From Rossellomorea pakistanensis (GTDB taxonomy: Bacteria > Bacillota > Bacilli > Bacillales > Bacillaceae_B), in the NCBI RefSeq assembly GCF_016908495.1, contig NZ_JAFBDZ010000003.1, positions 434,001-498,000 of the forward strand: 64,000 bases of DNA. Reading direction: 5' to 3'. The translations under genes and the position numbers were made by a program. Positions 44,643-55,028 of this stretch are shown one piece after another. Position 1 is the first letter of the stretch; each line of letters starts with the position of its first letter. The notes beneath the pieces were generated by a model. That model was not told the origin of the DNA. It saw only the letters and a list, made by a program, of their open reading frames with translations, and searched no databases.

Positions 44643-45854
44643 ATGATTCAAGGTAAAAAGATTCTACTCTGTGTTTCGGGAGGAATTGCCGTTTATAAAG
44701 CAGCAGCCCTCACCAGTAAATTGACTCAAGCGGGTGCTGCTGTAAAGGTAATCATGAGTGAATCAGCGGCAAAGTTTGTTACACCATTAACATTTCAGGC
44801 TTTATCAAGAAATGATGTCTATACAGATACTTTTGATGAAAAGGATTCAAAAGTAATTGCTCATATTGATTTAGCTGATTGGGCGGACCTCGTATTAATT
44901 GCTCCAGCAACAGCCAATATGATCGGAAAACTTGCCAATGGAATTGCGGATGACATGATTTCAACAACGATGTTAGCTACAATTGCTCCTGTATGGATTG
45001 CACCAGCTATGAATGTTCATATGTATGATCACCCTGCAGTAAGAAAGAACATAGATACCTTATATTCGTATGGCTACCGCTATGTTGAGCCTAGTGAAGG
45101 TTACTTAGCGTGTGGATATGTCGGAAAAGGAAGACTTGAAGAACCTGAGAAAATTGTAGCTCTTTTAGAAAATTATTTTTACCAGCCCAAGCCTGTTTTA
45201 ACTGGTAAAAAAATCTTAATTACGGCTGGTCCAACAAGGGAAATGATTGATCCTGTTAGATTTTTCAGCAATCGTTCATCTGGTAAAATGGGCTATGCTT
45301 TAGCTGAAATGGCATCTAAGCTTGGGGCTGATGTGACGCTTGTTACTGGTCCTGTGGATATAATACCTCCTCAAGGAGTTGATCTTGTCGAGGTAACAAG
45401 TGCTGAAGAAATGTTTGAGCAAGTCATAAACCGATTTGAGAAATATGATGTCATAATCAAAAGTGCAGCAGTCGCTGATTATCGACCAAGTCAAACATTT
45501 ACTAAAAAAATGAAAAAGCATGAAGGTACCCTAATGCTGGAATTGGAAAGAACTCAGGATATTTTGAGAACTTTAGGAAAAAGAAAAAGTAATCAATATT
45601 TGGTAGGTTTTGCAGCAGAAACCAACAATATTGAGGAGTATGCAAGAGTTAAATTAGAAAGTAAAAATGCAGATATGATTGTAGCGAATAATGTAACGTC
45701 CGAAGGGGCTGGATTTGGTACAGATACGAATATCGTGACCTTATTCAAAAGAGGTGGATATAAACGTGAGCTTCCTTTGAATAGCAAAAAAGAAATAGCG
45801 AAGGAGATCCTTATTGAAGTTGCGAACAGTTTAAAAGAGGAAGGATATAAATGA
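44643..45854 (+). CDS. coaBC: Coenzyme A biosynthesis bifunctional protein CoaBC
   Basis: This cytoplasmic enzyme joins cysteine to phosphopantothenate (CoaB) and decarboxylates the product with FMN (CoaC). The 403-residue fusion has the flavoprotein domain first (SGGIAVYKAA, then PAMNVHMYDHPAV with the catalytic Asn/Met) and the CTP-dependent CoaB domain from about residue 185 (ITAGPTREMIDPVRFFSNRSSGKMG). The ATG follows GGGGGAAAG. It overlaps priA by 4 bases. Confidence 0.97.
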   Translation: MIQGKKILLCVSGGIAVYKAAALTSKLTQAGAAVKVIMSESAAKFVTPLTFQALSRNDVYTDTFDEKDSKVIAHIDLADWADLVLIAPATANMIGKLANGIADDMISTTMLATIAPVWIAPAMNVHMYDHPAVRKNIDTLYSYGYRYVEPSEGYLACGYVGKGRLEEPEKIVALLENYFYQPKPVLTGKKILITAGPTREMIDPVRFFSNRSSGKMGYALAEMASKLGADVTLVTGPVDIIPPQGVDLVEVTSAEEMFEQVINRFEKYDVIIKSAAVADYRPSQTFTKKMKKHEGTLMLELERTQDILRTLGKRKSNQYLVGFAAETNNIEEYARVKLESKNADMIVANNVTSEGAGFGTDTNIVTLFKRGGYKRELPLNSKKEIAKEILIEVANSLKEEGYK

Positions 45855-48271
45855 GCATTGCCAGTGTAATTGTTGACGTACCAACGATGCAGACTGACAG
45901 AGAGTATGATTACAAGATTCCAGCTGAATGGGAAGGAATCATCGCAGTGGGAATGAGAGTGGTTGTCCCATTCGGTCCAAGAAAAATCCAAGGCTTTGTT
46001 GTCGGAACAAAGGAACACTCAAATGTCAAACGATTAAAATCGATTGTAGAACCAATGGATTTAGTTCCTGTTTTAAATCAAGAGTTATTAGAGATGGCAG
46101 AATGGCTGACGGAAAAAACATTATGCTTTAAAATCTCCGCACTCCAAGTTATGTTACCTGCAGCAATGAAAGCTAAATATGAAAAGAAAATCGTTTTAAG
46201 CAATGATAAAGATTCGGCTTTCTTGTCTGAAAATATCAATAAAATTTTCCAATCAAAAACAGAGATCTCTTGGAAAGAAGCCGACAAACAAAGAATCCTT
46301 CCAGAGCTTCAAAAGGAAGTAACAGGAGGAAGACTTGAGATTGTATATGAAGTGAAAGCAAAGGCGAAAAGCAAAACAAGACGTAAAATAACTTTAGCAC
46401 AGCCTGAGGATAAAATAGAATCCTTATTGGGTGACCTGCCTGCGAATGCTAAAAAACAAAAAGAAATACTGCATTATCTTCTTAAGAATGCAAGAAAGCA
46501 AGGAGTTCCTACAAATGAGATATTAAATGCAACGGGCAGTTCTGATAGTACGATTAAAACGCTTGTAGAGAAGAAACTGATTATTGAAACGAGAGAAGAG
46601 GTTTACCGAGATCCATTTCAAGAACGGGACTTTCCACGTACAAAACCGTTTTCTTTAACTAAAGAACAAGAAAAGTCAATCCTTCCAATTTTAGATTCGA
46701 TAGAAAACAAAATACATAAGACATTCCTTCTTTATGGTGTAACAGGTAGTGGGAAAACAGAGGTATATCTTCAATCTATCCAAAAAGTATTAGAGGATGG
46801 AAAAGAAGCAATTGTTCTTGTTCCTGAAATTGCCCTTACTCCGCAAATGGTCCAACGATTTAAAGGAAGATTTGGTGATGAGGTTGCCGTCCTTCATAGT
46901 GGATTGTCCGTTGGAGAAAAATACGACGAGTGGAGAAAGATTCAGAGAAAAGAAGTGAAGGTTGTAGTGGGGGCACGTTCAGCGATTTTCGCCCCGTTTG
47001 AAAATCTCGGAATAATTATTATCGATGAAGAGCATGAAACCAGCTACAAACAGGAGGAGAATCCAAGATATCATGCTAGAGATGTTGCTGTGTATAGAGG
47101 GAATCGTTATCATTGCCCAGTGGTTTTAGGAAGCGCGACTCCTTCACTTGAAAGTTTTGCCCGTGCCAAAAAAGATGTCTATCAATTGTTAACACTTCAA
47201 AAAAGAATGAATGAAGGGGAACTCCCTCAAGTATCCGTTGTAGACATGAGAGAAGAATTAAGAAGTGGTAATCGTTCCATGTTCTCTACAGAACTGTTTA
47301 ATAAGTTAAAAGACCGTTTGGAAAAGAAACAACAAACGGTGTTATTTCTTAATCGAAGAGGCCACTCTTCATTTATAATGTGTCGAGATTGTGGGTTTGT
47401 GCAGCAATGTCCACAATGCGATATTTCACTTACCTATCATCGAGCTTCAAATCAAATGAAATGCCACTATTGTGGATATGAAACCATTGTCCCTACAAAA
47501 TGTCCGGAATGTAATAGCGAGCATATTCGCTATTTTGGAACAGGCACACAGAAAGTAGAGGAAGAACTTACAAAGCTATTACCTGAAGCAAGAGTGATTC
47601 GTATGGATGTTGACACCACGAGTCGTAAAGGTTCTCATGAAAGGCTATTAAATCAATTTGGAGAAGGAAAAGCGGACATCTTACTTGGAACTCAAATGAT
47701 TGCTAAAGGATTAGACTTTCCAAACATTACACTTGTTGGGGTTCTTAGTGCAGATACAATGCTTCATTTACCTGATTTTCGTTCGGCTGAAAAAACCTTC
47801 CAGCTCTTAACCCAGGTCAGTGGAAGAGCTGGTAGACATGATCTACCTGGTGAAGTCGTTATTCAAACGTATACCCCAGAGCATTATAGCATTGAGCATG
47901 CTTCACTGCAGGACTACGATTCATTCTATAAAAAAGAAATGATGATGCGTAAAATTGGAAGTTATCCTCCGTTCTATTATATTGCGCTTCTTACTATCAC
48001 ACATGAAGATTTATTAAAAGTAGTGTCTGTTTCAGAGAAAATCTCAAACTTTCTACGATCAAGATTATCAAAATCAAGTATCATATTAGGTCCTGTAGCA
48101 TCTCCTATTCCGCGGATCAACAATAGATATCGCTATCAATGTTTGATAAAATACAAACGAGAACCAATGCTAACAGATACATTACAAAAAATTCTTACGC
48201 ATTCACAACAACAATATGCATCTGAAGGATTAACAGTATCGATAGATGTCAATCCTTATATGATGATGTAA
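45851..48271 (+). CDS. priA: Primosomal helicase PriA
   Basis: This 3'-5' superfamily 2 helicase reloads the replisome at stalled forks. The 806-residue product has an N-terminal 3'-DNA-binding domain, a winged-helix region, Walker A GVTGSGKTEVY, DEEHE, a zinc region with four CxxC pairs (CRDCGFVQQCPQC, then CHYCGYE, then CPEC) and helicase motif VSGRAGR. It is coupled to coaBC by an ATGA overlap. Confidence 0.97.
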   Translation: MSIASVIVDVPTMQTDREYDYKIPAEWEGIIAVGMRVVVPFGPRKIQGFVVGTKEHSNVKRLKSIVEPMDLVPVLNQELLEMAEWLTEKTLCFKISALQVMLPAAMKAKYEKKIVLSNDKDSAFLSENINKIFQSKTEISWKEADKQRILPELQKEVTGGRLEIVYEVKAKAKSKTRRKITLAQPEDKIESLLGDLPANAKKQKEILHYLLKNARKQGVPTNEILNATGSSDSTIKTLVEKKLIIETREEVYRDPFQERDFPRTKPFSLTKEQEKSILPILDSIENKIHKTFLLYGVTGSGKTEVYLQSIQKVLEDGKEAIVLVPEIALTPQMVQRFKGRFGDEVAVLHSGLSVGEKYDEWRKIQRKEVKVVVGARSAIFAPFENLGIIIIDEEHETSYKQEENPRYHARDVAVYRGNRYHCPVVLGSATPSLESFARAKKDVYQLLTLQKRMNEGELPQVSVVDMREELRSGNRSMFSTELFNKLKDRLEKKQQTVLFLNRRGHSSFIMCRDCGFVQQCPQCDISLTYHRASNQMKCHYCGYETIVPTKCPECNSEHIRYFGTGTQKVEEELTKLLPEARVIRMDVDTTSRKGSHERLLNQFGEGKADILLGTQMIAKGLDFPNITLVGVLSADTMLHLPDFRSAEKTFQLLTQVSGRAGRHDLPGEVVIQTYTPEHYSIEHASLQDYDSFYKKEMMMRKIGSYPPFYYIALLTITHEDLLKVVSVSEKISNFLRSRLSKSSIILGPVASPIPRINNRYRYQCLIKYKREPMLTDTLQKILTHSQQQYASEGLTVSIDVNPYMMM

Positions 48272-48293
48272 TGACATTAGAGGAGGACAACAA

Positions 48294-48779
48294 TTGGCAA
48301 TATTACCAATCGTCATGCACCCGAACGCTATTTTAGAAAAAGAGTGTGATAGGGTTCTTGATTTTGATAAAAAGCTAAAAAAATTATTAGACAATATGTA
48401 CGAAACGATGATTGCGGCAGATGGTGTCGGCTTAGCGGCACCACAAATAGGAGTTGATCTCCAAGTGGCAATTGTAGACATTGGAGATGACAACGGAACA
48501 ATTGAATTAATTAATCCGGAGATTGTTGAAACAAAGGGTGAAGATACGGATGTTGAAGGGTGCTTAAGCTTCCCAGGTTTATACGGTGAAGTATCTAGAC
48601 CAGACTATGTTAAGGTGAAAACCCAAGACCGTAAAGGTCGGATGCTAATGATTGAAGCAGAAGGCTTTATGGCTAGGGCGATTCAACATGAAATTGATCA
48701 TCTCCATGGTGTCCTATTCACTACTAAGGTCCTCAGATATATAGAGGAAGACGAAATAGAAGGGGATGTATCCGAATGA
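48294..48779 (+). CDS. def: Peptide deformylase
   Basis: This metalloenzyme removes the N-formyl group from nascent proteins. The 161-residue product has the three family motifs [18 protein letters not shown] (Cys ligand) and QHEIDHLHG (His ligands and catalytic Glu), and is type I in layout. It starts at TTG with AGGAGGA upstream. It overlaps fmt by 4 bases, so the enzymes that add and remove formyl groups are coupled. Confidence 0.96.
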   Translation: MAILPIVMHPNAILEKECDRVLDFDKKLKKLLDNMYETMIAADGVGLAAPQIGVDLQVAIVDIGDDNGTIELINPEIVETKGEDTDVEGCLSFPGLYGEVSRPDYVKVKTQDRKGRMLMIEAEGFMARAIQHEIDHLHGVLFTTKVLRYIEEDEIEGDVSE

Positions 48780-49732
48780 CAAAGATTATATTTATGGGAA
48801 CACCAGATTTTTCTGTCCCAGTATTAAGAAATTTAGTAGATGCGGAATACGATATCATCGCGGTTGTTACCCAACCAGATCGTCCAGTTGGAAGAAAAAG
48901 AATCTTGACTCCTCCACCAGTTAAAGAGGAAGCAGTCAAACATGGGATTCCAGTTCTTCAGCCAGAAAAAGTCAGGCAAAAGGACGAATTGGCGAAAATC
49001 TTAGCTTTAAACCCTGATCTTATTATTACAGCTGCATATGGACAGATCCTTCCAAATGAATTGTTAGAATCGCCAAAGCATGGGTGTATAAATGTCCATG
49101 CATCACTGCTACCAGAACTAAGAGGAGGCGCGCCTATTCATTATTCGATTCTTCAAGGCAAGGATGAAACGGGCGTTACTATTATGTATATGGTGGAAAA
49201 ACTTGATGCGGGCGACATCATATCCCAAGTGGCAGTCCCTATAGAAGAAAGCGATCATGTTGGAACTCTACATAATAAGCTAAGTAAAGCCGGGGCAAAA
49301 CTTCTTCTTGATACACTGCCAGCATTACTGAGTGGAGAAATAAAGGCCGTAAAGCAAAATGGAGAAGAAGCTACTTTCGCATCCAATATTAAACGCGAAC
49401 AAGAAAAAATAGATTGGACTCAAAGCGGCGAAACCATTTATAACCATATTCGTGGGTTACATCCATGGCCAGTTGCGTACACCTTACTTGATAGTTCTGT
49501 TATGAAAGTTTGGTGGGGGGAAAAAGTCGTAACTTTAAAAAAAGGTGTCCCCGGTGAAATCATTAAAATTGAAGAAGATGGCTTTGTCGTCGCTACTGGA
49601 AACGAAACGTGCATAAAAATTACAGACCTTCAGCCTTCTGGGAAAAAACGCATGTCTGCGACAGATTATTTGCGCGGTGCAGGAGCTCATTTAACAGAAG
49701 GAATGAAGCTGGGAGTAAAATCTAATGGGTAA
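48776..49732 (+). CDS. fmt: Methionyl-tRNA formyltransferase
   Basis: This enzyme formylates initiator Met-tRNA from 10-formyl-tetrahydrofolate. The 318-residue product has an N-terminal transferase domain with the [16 protein letters not shown] active-site segment (the preceding Asn is in INVHASLLP) and a C-terminal OB-like domain beginning around residue 205. It overlaps def and rsmB. Confidence 0.97.
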   Translation: MTKIIFMGTPDFSVPVLRNLVDAEYDIIAVVTQPDRPVGRKRILTPPPVKEEAVKHGIPVLQPEKVRQKDELAKILALNPDLIITAAYGQILPNELLESPKHGCINVHASLLPELRGGAPIHYSILQGKDETGVTIMYMVEKLDAGDIISQVAVPIEESDHVGTLHNKLSKAGAKLLLDTLPALLSGEIKAVKQNGEEATFASNIKREQEKIDWTQSGETIYNHIRGLHPWPVAYTLLDSSVMKVWWGEKVVTLKKGVPGEIIKIEEDGFVVATGNETCIKITDLQPSGKKRMSATDYLRGAGAHLTEGMKLGVKSNG

Positions 49733-51059
49733 AAAGAAATCAGTACGCGAGGCAGCCTTAGAAGTCATTGAGGCAGTCGAAAAAAATCAGTCCTATAGCA
49801 ACCTTTTAGTAAATAATGTAATCGAAAAAAACAACCTTTCTGGTCCAGATGTCGGCCTTTTAACGGAATTAACATACGGCACAATTCAGAGAAAGATGAC
49901 TCTCGATTTCTATCTGTCTCCATTTACTAAGGGGAAGCTTGAGTCATGGGTAAGAAACCTGTTAAGAATTTCATTATATCAAATGGTTTATCTCGATAAA
50001 ATCCCTGATCGGGCTGTTTTCTATGAAGCAGTAGAATTGGCTAAGAAACGAGGACATAAAGGGATATCCGGACTAGTAAATGGGGTATTACGATCCGTCC
50101 AACGTAAAGGAATTCCATCATTAGAATCTATTGAAGATCCTCACGAGAGAATTTCAATTGAAACAAGTCACCCCCTGTGGCTTGTAAAAAGATGGTCTGA
50201 ACAATTCGGAATCGAAAAAACAAAAGAAATGTGTGAGACTAATTTATTGGCTCCTCTACAAACTGCACGTGTAAACCAAACCATAACGAATCGGGAATCC
50301 CTTGTCACTCAATTACAAGAGGAAGGGTATTTAATAGAGGAAAGTCCAATTCTAAATGAAGCGATACGGTCTAAAAAAGGTAATTTGGGAAAAAGTGAAT
50401 ACTTTGAAAAGGGATCGATGACGATTCAGGATGAAAGCTCTATGCTTGTAGCCCATTCTTTGAAGGTAGAAGGGGATTCTAAGATCCTTGATGCTTGTGC
50501 TGCACCTGGAGGAAAAACAACCCATATTGCAGAACTAATGAATGGAAAAGGACTGGTTCACGCATTAGATTTACATCCGCATAAAGTAAAGCTCATAAAG
50601 CAAAATGCAGAAAGACTTAAATTATCTAACATCGTTACACAAGCAACTGACAGCAGAAAAGCGGGAGAACTTTTTGAAGAAAATTATTTCGACCGTATCT
50701 TAGTAGATGCTCCATGTTCCGGATTAGGAGTATTAAGAAGAAAGCCAGATATTAAATACAGCAAAAAAGAAGAGGATTTGAATCAGCTTCAAAGAATTCA
50801 ACTTGAAATTCTAGATTCTGTTGCCCCATTGTTAAAGAAAGATGGTCTACTCGTTTATAGTACGTGTACAGTGGACAAAAATGAAAATGAGGGAACTAAA
50901 AACAAATTTTTAGAAGATCATCCAGAATTCGAACCATATTCATTAATGCATCTTCCAGAAACGGTCCACCCTTTCATTTCTGAATACAGTCTGCAGATCT
51001 TTCCCCAAGATTTTGGAGGGGATGGATTCTATATATCCTGTTTTAGAAAGAAGCTTTAA
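49725..51059 (+). CDS. rsmB: 16S rRNA m5C967 methyltransferase RsmB
   Basis: This SAM-dependent methyltransferase modifies a cytosine in 16S rRNA. The 444-residue product has an N-terminal NusB-like domain (about 1-130), a SAM-binding motif [13 protein letters not shown], and the two RNA:m5C motifs [17 protein letters not shown] and [12 protein letters not shown], each with its cysteine. It is the last intact gene before the decayed rlmN. Confidence 0.96.
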   Translation: MGKKKSVREAALEVIEAVEKNQSYSNLLVNNVIEKNNLSGPDVGLLTELTYGTIQRKMTLDFYLSPFTKGKLESWVRNLLRISLYQMVYLDKIPDRAVFYEAVELAKKRGHKGISGLVNGVLRSVQRKGIPSLESIEDPHERISIETSHPLWLVKRWSEQFGIEKTKEMCETNLLAPLQTARVNQTITNRESLVTQLQEEGYLIEESPILNEAIRSKKGNLGKSEYFEKGSMTIQDESSMLVAHSLKVEGDSKILDACAAPGGKTTHIAELMNGKGLVHALDLHPHKVKLIKQNAERLKLSNIVTQATDSRKAGELFEENYFDRILVDAPCSGLGVLRRKPDIKYSKKEEDLNQLQRIQLEILDSVAPLLKKDGLLVYSTCTVDKNENEGTKNKFLEDHPEFEPYSLMHLPETVHPFISEYSLQIFPQDFGGDGFYISCFRKKL

Positions 51060-51393
51060 TACGGACAACAAAATTACTTATAGTGAGCATTGAAATTCTT
51101 AATGTACACAAAGATGGCTATACTAGTGATGCAGATCTAATGTATTGAGTTTTTAATTTGTTTAATCAGTTTGATAGGCAATTCGTTTAGGTCTTTTTCT
51201 AATTAATTGACCTCGGAGGATAAAAGATAGTTTAAAAGCAGGAAAAATCGTTACTTTAGTCGTAAAAGTAAACATGCACTAGATGAAATCGGTATTATGT
51301 TTGTAATGATAGGGTTATGATTGATCATTTAGGTGCACTATTATTATTCCTTATTCAATTCGTGCTAAGGAGCGTAAAGAAGAAACGAGGTGA
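51059..51393 (+). pseudogene. rlmN: Decayed, internally deleted rlmN remnant
   Basis: Intact rlmN (about 360 codons) normally sits between rsmB and prpC. Here only 335 bases remain, carrying RlmN-like fragments in the right order across shifted frames: (I/R)TTK at 51059-51073 where the start codon has become ATA; DGY-x4-DLM at 51113-51142 (compare DGYSIETVLM); LGG near 51212-51220, then KDSLKAGKIVTLVVKV at about 51222-51270 (compare LKRNLEAGEIVAQVVEV); ALDE at 51276-51287; and an intact tail RAKERKEETR at 51361-51390 before a TGA. Stops interrupt every frame and the radical-SAM CxxxCxxC codons are gone. The gene is non-functional. Confidence 0.85.
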
Positions 51394-51398
51394 CCAGT

Positions 51399-52148
51399 AT
51401 GAAATCTATTTTTAATACGGACAAAGGGAAAATTCGTCAGCATAATGAAGATAACGGGGGAATCTTCTTAAATCAACATGGTGACTACCTTGCTGTCGTG
51501 GCTGATGGTATGGGTGGTCATAGAGCTGGCGATGTTGCGAGCGAAATGACAGTCAACTTTTTCAAAAGTGAGTGGGAGCTTTCAGACAAAATCGCTTCAC
51601 CAGATGGAGCACAGCAATGGTTAAATACAAAAATAAATGAAATAAATCAAAAGGTTTTTGACCATTCCAAAGAGCATGAAGAATGTGAAGGAATGGGGAC
51701 AACCCTAGTCGCTGCCGTATGTACTAATATCTTTGTTACCATTGCCAATATCGGTGATAGTAGAGGGTATATATTAAATGAATCTGGACTAGGGCAGCTT
51801 ACAGAGGATCACTCACTAGTGAATGAACTCGTACGAAGTGGCCAAATTTCACGTGAAGATGCTGAGCATCATCCACGTAAAAATGTTCTCATAAGGGCAT
51901 TAGGTACAGAAGAAAAAATTATTATGGATTTAAAAACCATTACGTTTGAAGAAGGAGATTATTTATTTCTTTGTTCAGATGGATTATCAAACAAAGTTTC
52001 AGAGAATGAAATGTTAACGATCCTTAGGGAGAATGAGTCATTAGAAACTAAAGGTGAGAAGCTAATCGCCTTAGCTAATGATCATGGCGGTGAGGATAAT
52101 ATTACTCTTGTCATAGTGGAATATGCCGCTGAAGGAGAAAGCGGGTGA
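51399..52148 (+). CDS. prpC: PP2C-type protein phosphatase PrpC
   Basis: This Mn2+-dependent Ser/Thr phosphatase reverses PrkC phosphorylation. The 249-residue product has the PPM metal motifs RQHNEDN, VADGMGGH, GDSRGY and CSDGLSNKV, then GGEDNIT. ATG 51399 is preferred; ACGAGGTGA, the last codons of the rlmN remnant, provides the ribosome site. A GTG at 51390 is the alternative. prkC follows 5 bases downstream. Confidence 0.95.
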   Translation: MKSIFNTDKGKIRQHNEDNGGIFLNQHGDYLAVVADGMGGHRAGDVASEMTVNFFKSEWELSDKIASPDGAQQWLNTKINEINQKVFDHSKEHEECEGMGTTLVAAVCTNIFVTIANIGDSRGYILNESGLGQLTEDHSLVNELVRSGQISREDAEHHPRKNVLIRALGTEEKIIMDLKTITFEEGDYLFLCSDGLSNKVSENEMLTILRENESLETKGEKLIALANDHGGEDNITLVIVEYAAEGESG

Positions 52149-52153
52149 AATGA

Positions 52154-54124
52154 ATGCTAAAAGGTAAAAGATTGAGTGGGAGATATAAGATACTTGATAT
52201 GGTTGGCGGCGGTGGTATGGCAAACGTATATCTTGCTCAAGATATGATCCTAGACCGTGAAGTAGCGATAAAAATGCTACGTTTAGATTTTGCTAATGAA
52301 GAAGAGTTCATTAAACGGTTTCAAAGGGAAGCACAATCCGCTACTAGTTTGGCTCATCCAAACATTGTCAGTATATTCGATGTAGGGGAAGAGGACGATC
52401 TTTATTATATCGTCATGGAATATGTGGATGGAATGACGTTAAAACAATACATACAACAGCATTCACCTGTATCTGTAGAAAAAGTTTTAGACATAATGAC
52501 ACAAATTACATCAGCCATCTCTCATGCACATCAAAATCATATTATCCATCGGGATATTAAACCCCAAAATATTTTAATTGATAATCATGGGAATGTGAAA
52601 ATTACGGACTTCGGGATTGCAATGGCACTAAGTGCTACTTCAATTACACAAACAAATTCTGTTCTTGGTTCCGTTCACTATTTATCTCCGGAACAGGCTA
52701 GAGGTGGAATGGCAACGAAGAAATCTGATATTTATTCACTAGGGATTGTCATGTTTGAGCTACTTACTGGCAGGCTACCCTTTTCTGGAGAATCGGCTGT
52801 TTCTATTGCTTTAAAACATTTACAATCGGAAACCCCCTCTTTAAGGAGATGGAATCCAAACATTCCACAAAGTGTAGAAAACATTGTTTTAAAAGCAACG
52901 GCAAAGGATCCGTTCAGAAGGTATGATGCTGTAGAAGAGGTAGAGGAAGAACTCTTTACTGCACTAAACCCTGATAGAATCGATGAGCCTAAATTTTCAG
53001 TCCCAGAAGACGATGATGCCACAAAAGCAATTCCGGTCATTACAAATGACCGTCCCTATTCAAATATGGACAATACCATTGTTCATGACAAAAATACAAA
53101 TGAAAAACAAACAGTTCCAAATCCAGATGCAAAAGAAGAAAAGAAGAAAAAGAAAAAAAGAAAATGGCCGGCTATCATCATTTCGGCTTTCTTCCTAATT
53201 GCCATTTTAGGTGTGTTAGCTGTAACAGTTCTACCAGAACTAATGGGTCCTAAAGAGGTAAATGTACCGGATGTTTCAGGAGAAGAATTAGAAGAAGCGG
53301 TTAGAGAACTTAAAGATGTAGGTTTTAAAATTGATAAAGAAATTGAACAACATAGTGACGAAGTCCCAGAAGGATACGTCATTAAAACAAATCCTAAAGC
53401 CGGATCAAAAATAAAAGAAGGAAAGTCCATTAATCTTTATATAAGTAGTGGAAAAGAACCTTTTAAGCTCGGAAACTATGAAGGGCGTCCAGTTGACGAT
53501 GTTCAATCATTATTAGAAGAGAAAGGATTTAAAGAAATAAAGATTGAAAAGGTCTATAGCGATGCCACGCAAGACGAAGTCGTAAAACAAAATCCTGAAG
53601 CAGGGGAAGAAGTCATTCCAGAAGATACGGTATTAACGTTATCGGTAAGTCAAGGTCAGGAAACCTTCGAATTACGAGATTTAAAAGGGTATAATGAGAA
53701 AAACCTTGATGTTTATGGAGAGAGCACAGGCCTTGAAATCGTAAAAGTTGAGGAATTCTCTAACGAGGTTCCAGAAGGGGTTGTCATATCCCAATTGACA
53801 GACCCGGGAACACCAATGCTAGTTGGAGATAGTGTTACAGTGATAGTATCTAAAGGCAAGGAACCATCGCCACCGCAAACGGTAACAGAAGAAATTTCTG
53901 TACCTTATGAACCGAAAGAAGAGGGGAAACCTCAAACAGTAGAGATTTATGTAGAAGACAATGATAGTACCTATTCAGAGCCTGTTATCAGTGAGTCGAT
54001 TACAGCAACAAAGAATTATAGTATTGATTTACTCATTGAACAAGGAAAAACAGGTAAATATAAAGTAGTAAGAGATGGAACGGTCTTTTTTGAAAACGAA
54101 GTTCCGTATCCAGGGGAAGAATGA
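52154..54124 (+). CDS. prkC: PASTA-domain Ser/Thr protein kinase PrkC
   Basis: This membrane kinase senses muropeptides and controls germination and stationary-phase physiology in B. subtilis. The 656-residue product has a Hanks kinase domain (GGGGMANVY, Lys40, catalytic Asp134 in HRDIKPQN, DFGIA), a juxtamembrane linker with a lysine-rich run (about 325-338), one membrane segment (about 339-360) and three PASTA repeats (about 370-575). It forms a phosphatase-kinase operon with prpC. Confidence 0.97.
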   Translation: MLKGKRLSGRYKILDMVGGGGMANVYLAQDMILDREVAIKMLRLDFANEEEFIKRFQREAQSATSLAHPNIVSIFDVGEEDDLYYIVMEYVDGMTLKQYIQQHSPVSVEKVLDIMTQITSAISHAHQNHIIHRDIKPQNILIDNHGNVKITDFGIAMALSATSITQTNSVLGSVHYLSPEQARGGMATKKSDIYSLGIVMFELLTGRLPFSGESAVSIALKHLQSETPSLRRWNPNIPQSVENIVLKATAKDPFRRYDAVEEVEEELFTALNPDRIDEPKFSVPEDDDATKAIPVITNDRPYSNMDNTIVHDKNTNEKQTVPNPDAKEEKKKKKKRKWPAIIISAFFLIAILGVLAVTVLPELMGPKEVNVPDVSGEELEEAVRELKDVGFKIDKEIEQHSDEVPEGYVIKTNPKAGSKIKEGKSINLYISSGKEPFKLGNYEGRPVDDVQSLLEEKGFKEIKIEKVYSDATQDEVVKQNPEAGEEVIPEDTVLTLSVSQGQETFELRDLKGYNEKNLDVYGESTGLEIVKVEEFSNEVPEGVVISQLTDPGTPMLVGDSVTVIVSKGKEPSPPQTVTEEISVPYEPKEEGKPQTVEIYVEDNDSTYSEPVISESITATKNYSIDLLIEQGKTGKYKVVRDGTVFFENEVPYPGEE

Positions 54125-54142
54125 TGAAGTTGGAGGTACTTT

Positions 54143-55024
54143 ATGCAAGAAGGAAAGATTATTAAGGCCCTCAGCGGTTTTTACTACGTTCTAAGCGCTG
54201 AGACTATCACTCAATGTAGAGGTCGAGGTAACTTTCGAAAAAACAAGATTACCCCCCTTGTAGGAGATCATGTTGAGTTTCAAGCTGACAACACACAAGA
54301 AGGGTATATTTTGAAGGTGTTAGATCGGAAAAATGAGTTAATAAGGCCCCCGATTGCTAATGTTGATCAAGCGATATTAGTTTTTTCTGCAGTAGAGCCT
54401 GATTTTAGTACAGCATTACTAGATCGTTTTCTAGTTTTGGTAGAGAGTAAAGAAATCATGCCTATCATTTGTATCACTAAAAAAGATTTAATAAGTGATA
54501 CAAATCTTGAAAGCATTCATGCATATTTGGAAGAGTACCGTTCCTTAGGATATGAGGTATTAATGACTTCATCAAAGACAGAAGAGGGTTTAAAAGATCT
54601 GCTTCCGTATTTGAATGGTAAAATTTCAGTTTTTGCAGGTCAATCAGGAGTCGGTAAATCTTCGTTATTAAATGCAATTAGGCCAGAGCTGGATCTGAAA
54701 ACAGATGATATCTCAACACATTTAGGTCGTGGAAAACATACGACGCGTCATGTGGAATTAATAGAAGTAGAAGAGGGGCTTGTTGCAGATACTCCGGGAT
54801 TTAGTTCTTTAGAATTTAATGATTTAGAGCTATCCGAACTTCCATTCTGCTTTCCGGAAATGGTGAAAATTGGACAAGATTGCAAATTTAGAGGTTGCTT
54901 ACACATTAATGAACCGAAGTGCGCTGTGAAAAATGCAGTGGATGAGGGGGTCATCCCTTCCTATCGGTATAACCATTATCAAACGTTTTATGAAGAAATT
55001 AAAGATAGAAAGCCGAGGTATTAA
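54143..55024 (+). CDS. rsgA: Ribosome small-subunit GTPase RsgA (CpgA)
   Basis: This GTPase aids late 30S assembly. The 293-residue product has an N-terminal OB fold, a circularly permuted GTPase domain in which G4 (TKKDL) precedes G1 (GQSGVGKSS, about 166-174) and G3 (DTPGF), and a C-terminal zinc site with cysteines and histidine in CKFRGCLHINEPKC. In B. subtilis the homologue is a PrkC substrate, consistent with its position. Confidence 0.96.
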   Translation: MQEGKIIKALSGFYYVLSAETITQCRGRGNFRKNKITPLVGDHVEFQADNTQEGYILKVLDRKNELIRPPIANVDQAILVFSAVEPDFSTALLDRFLVLVESKEIMPIICITKKDLISDTNLESIHAYLEEYRSLGYEVLMTSSKTEEGLKDLLPYLNGKISVFAGQSGVGKSSLLNAIRPELDLKTDDISTHLGRGKHTTRHVELIEVEEGLVADTPGFSSLEFNDLELSELPFCFPEMVKIGQDCKFRGCLHINEPKCAVKNAVDEGVIPSYRYNHYQTFYEEIKDRKPRY

Positions 55025-55028
55025 CACT

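Noticed and set aside
54933..55028. Longer rpe start inside rsgA
   Set aside because: The extension has no family similarity; the conserved N terminus (KIAPSILSADF) begins at ATG 55029.
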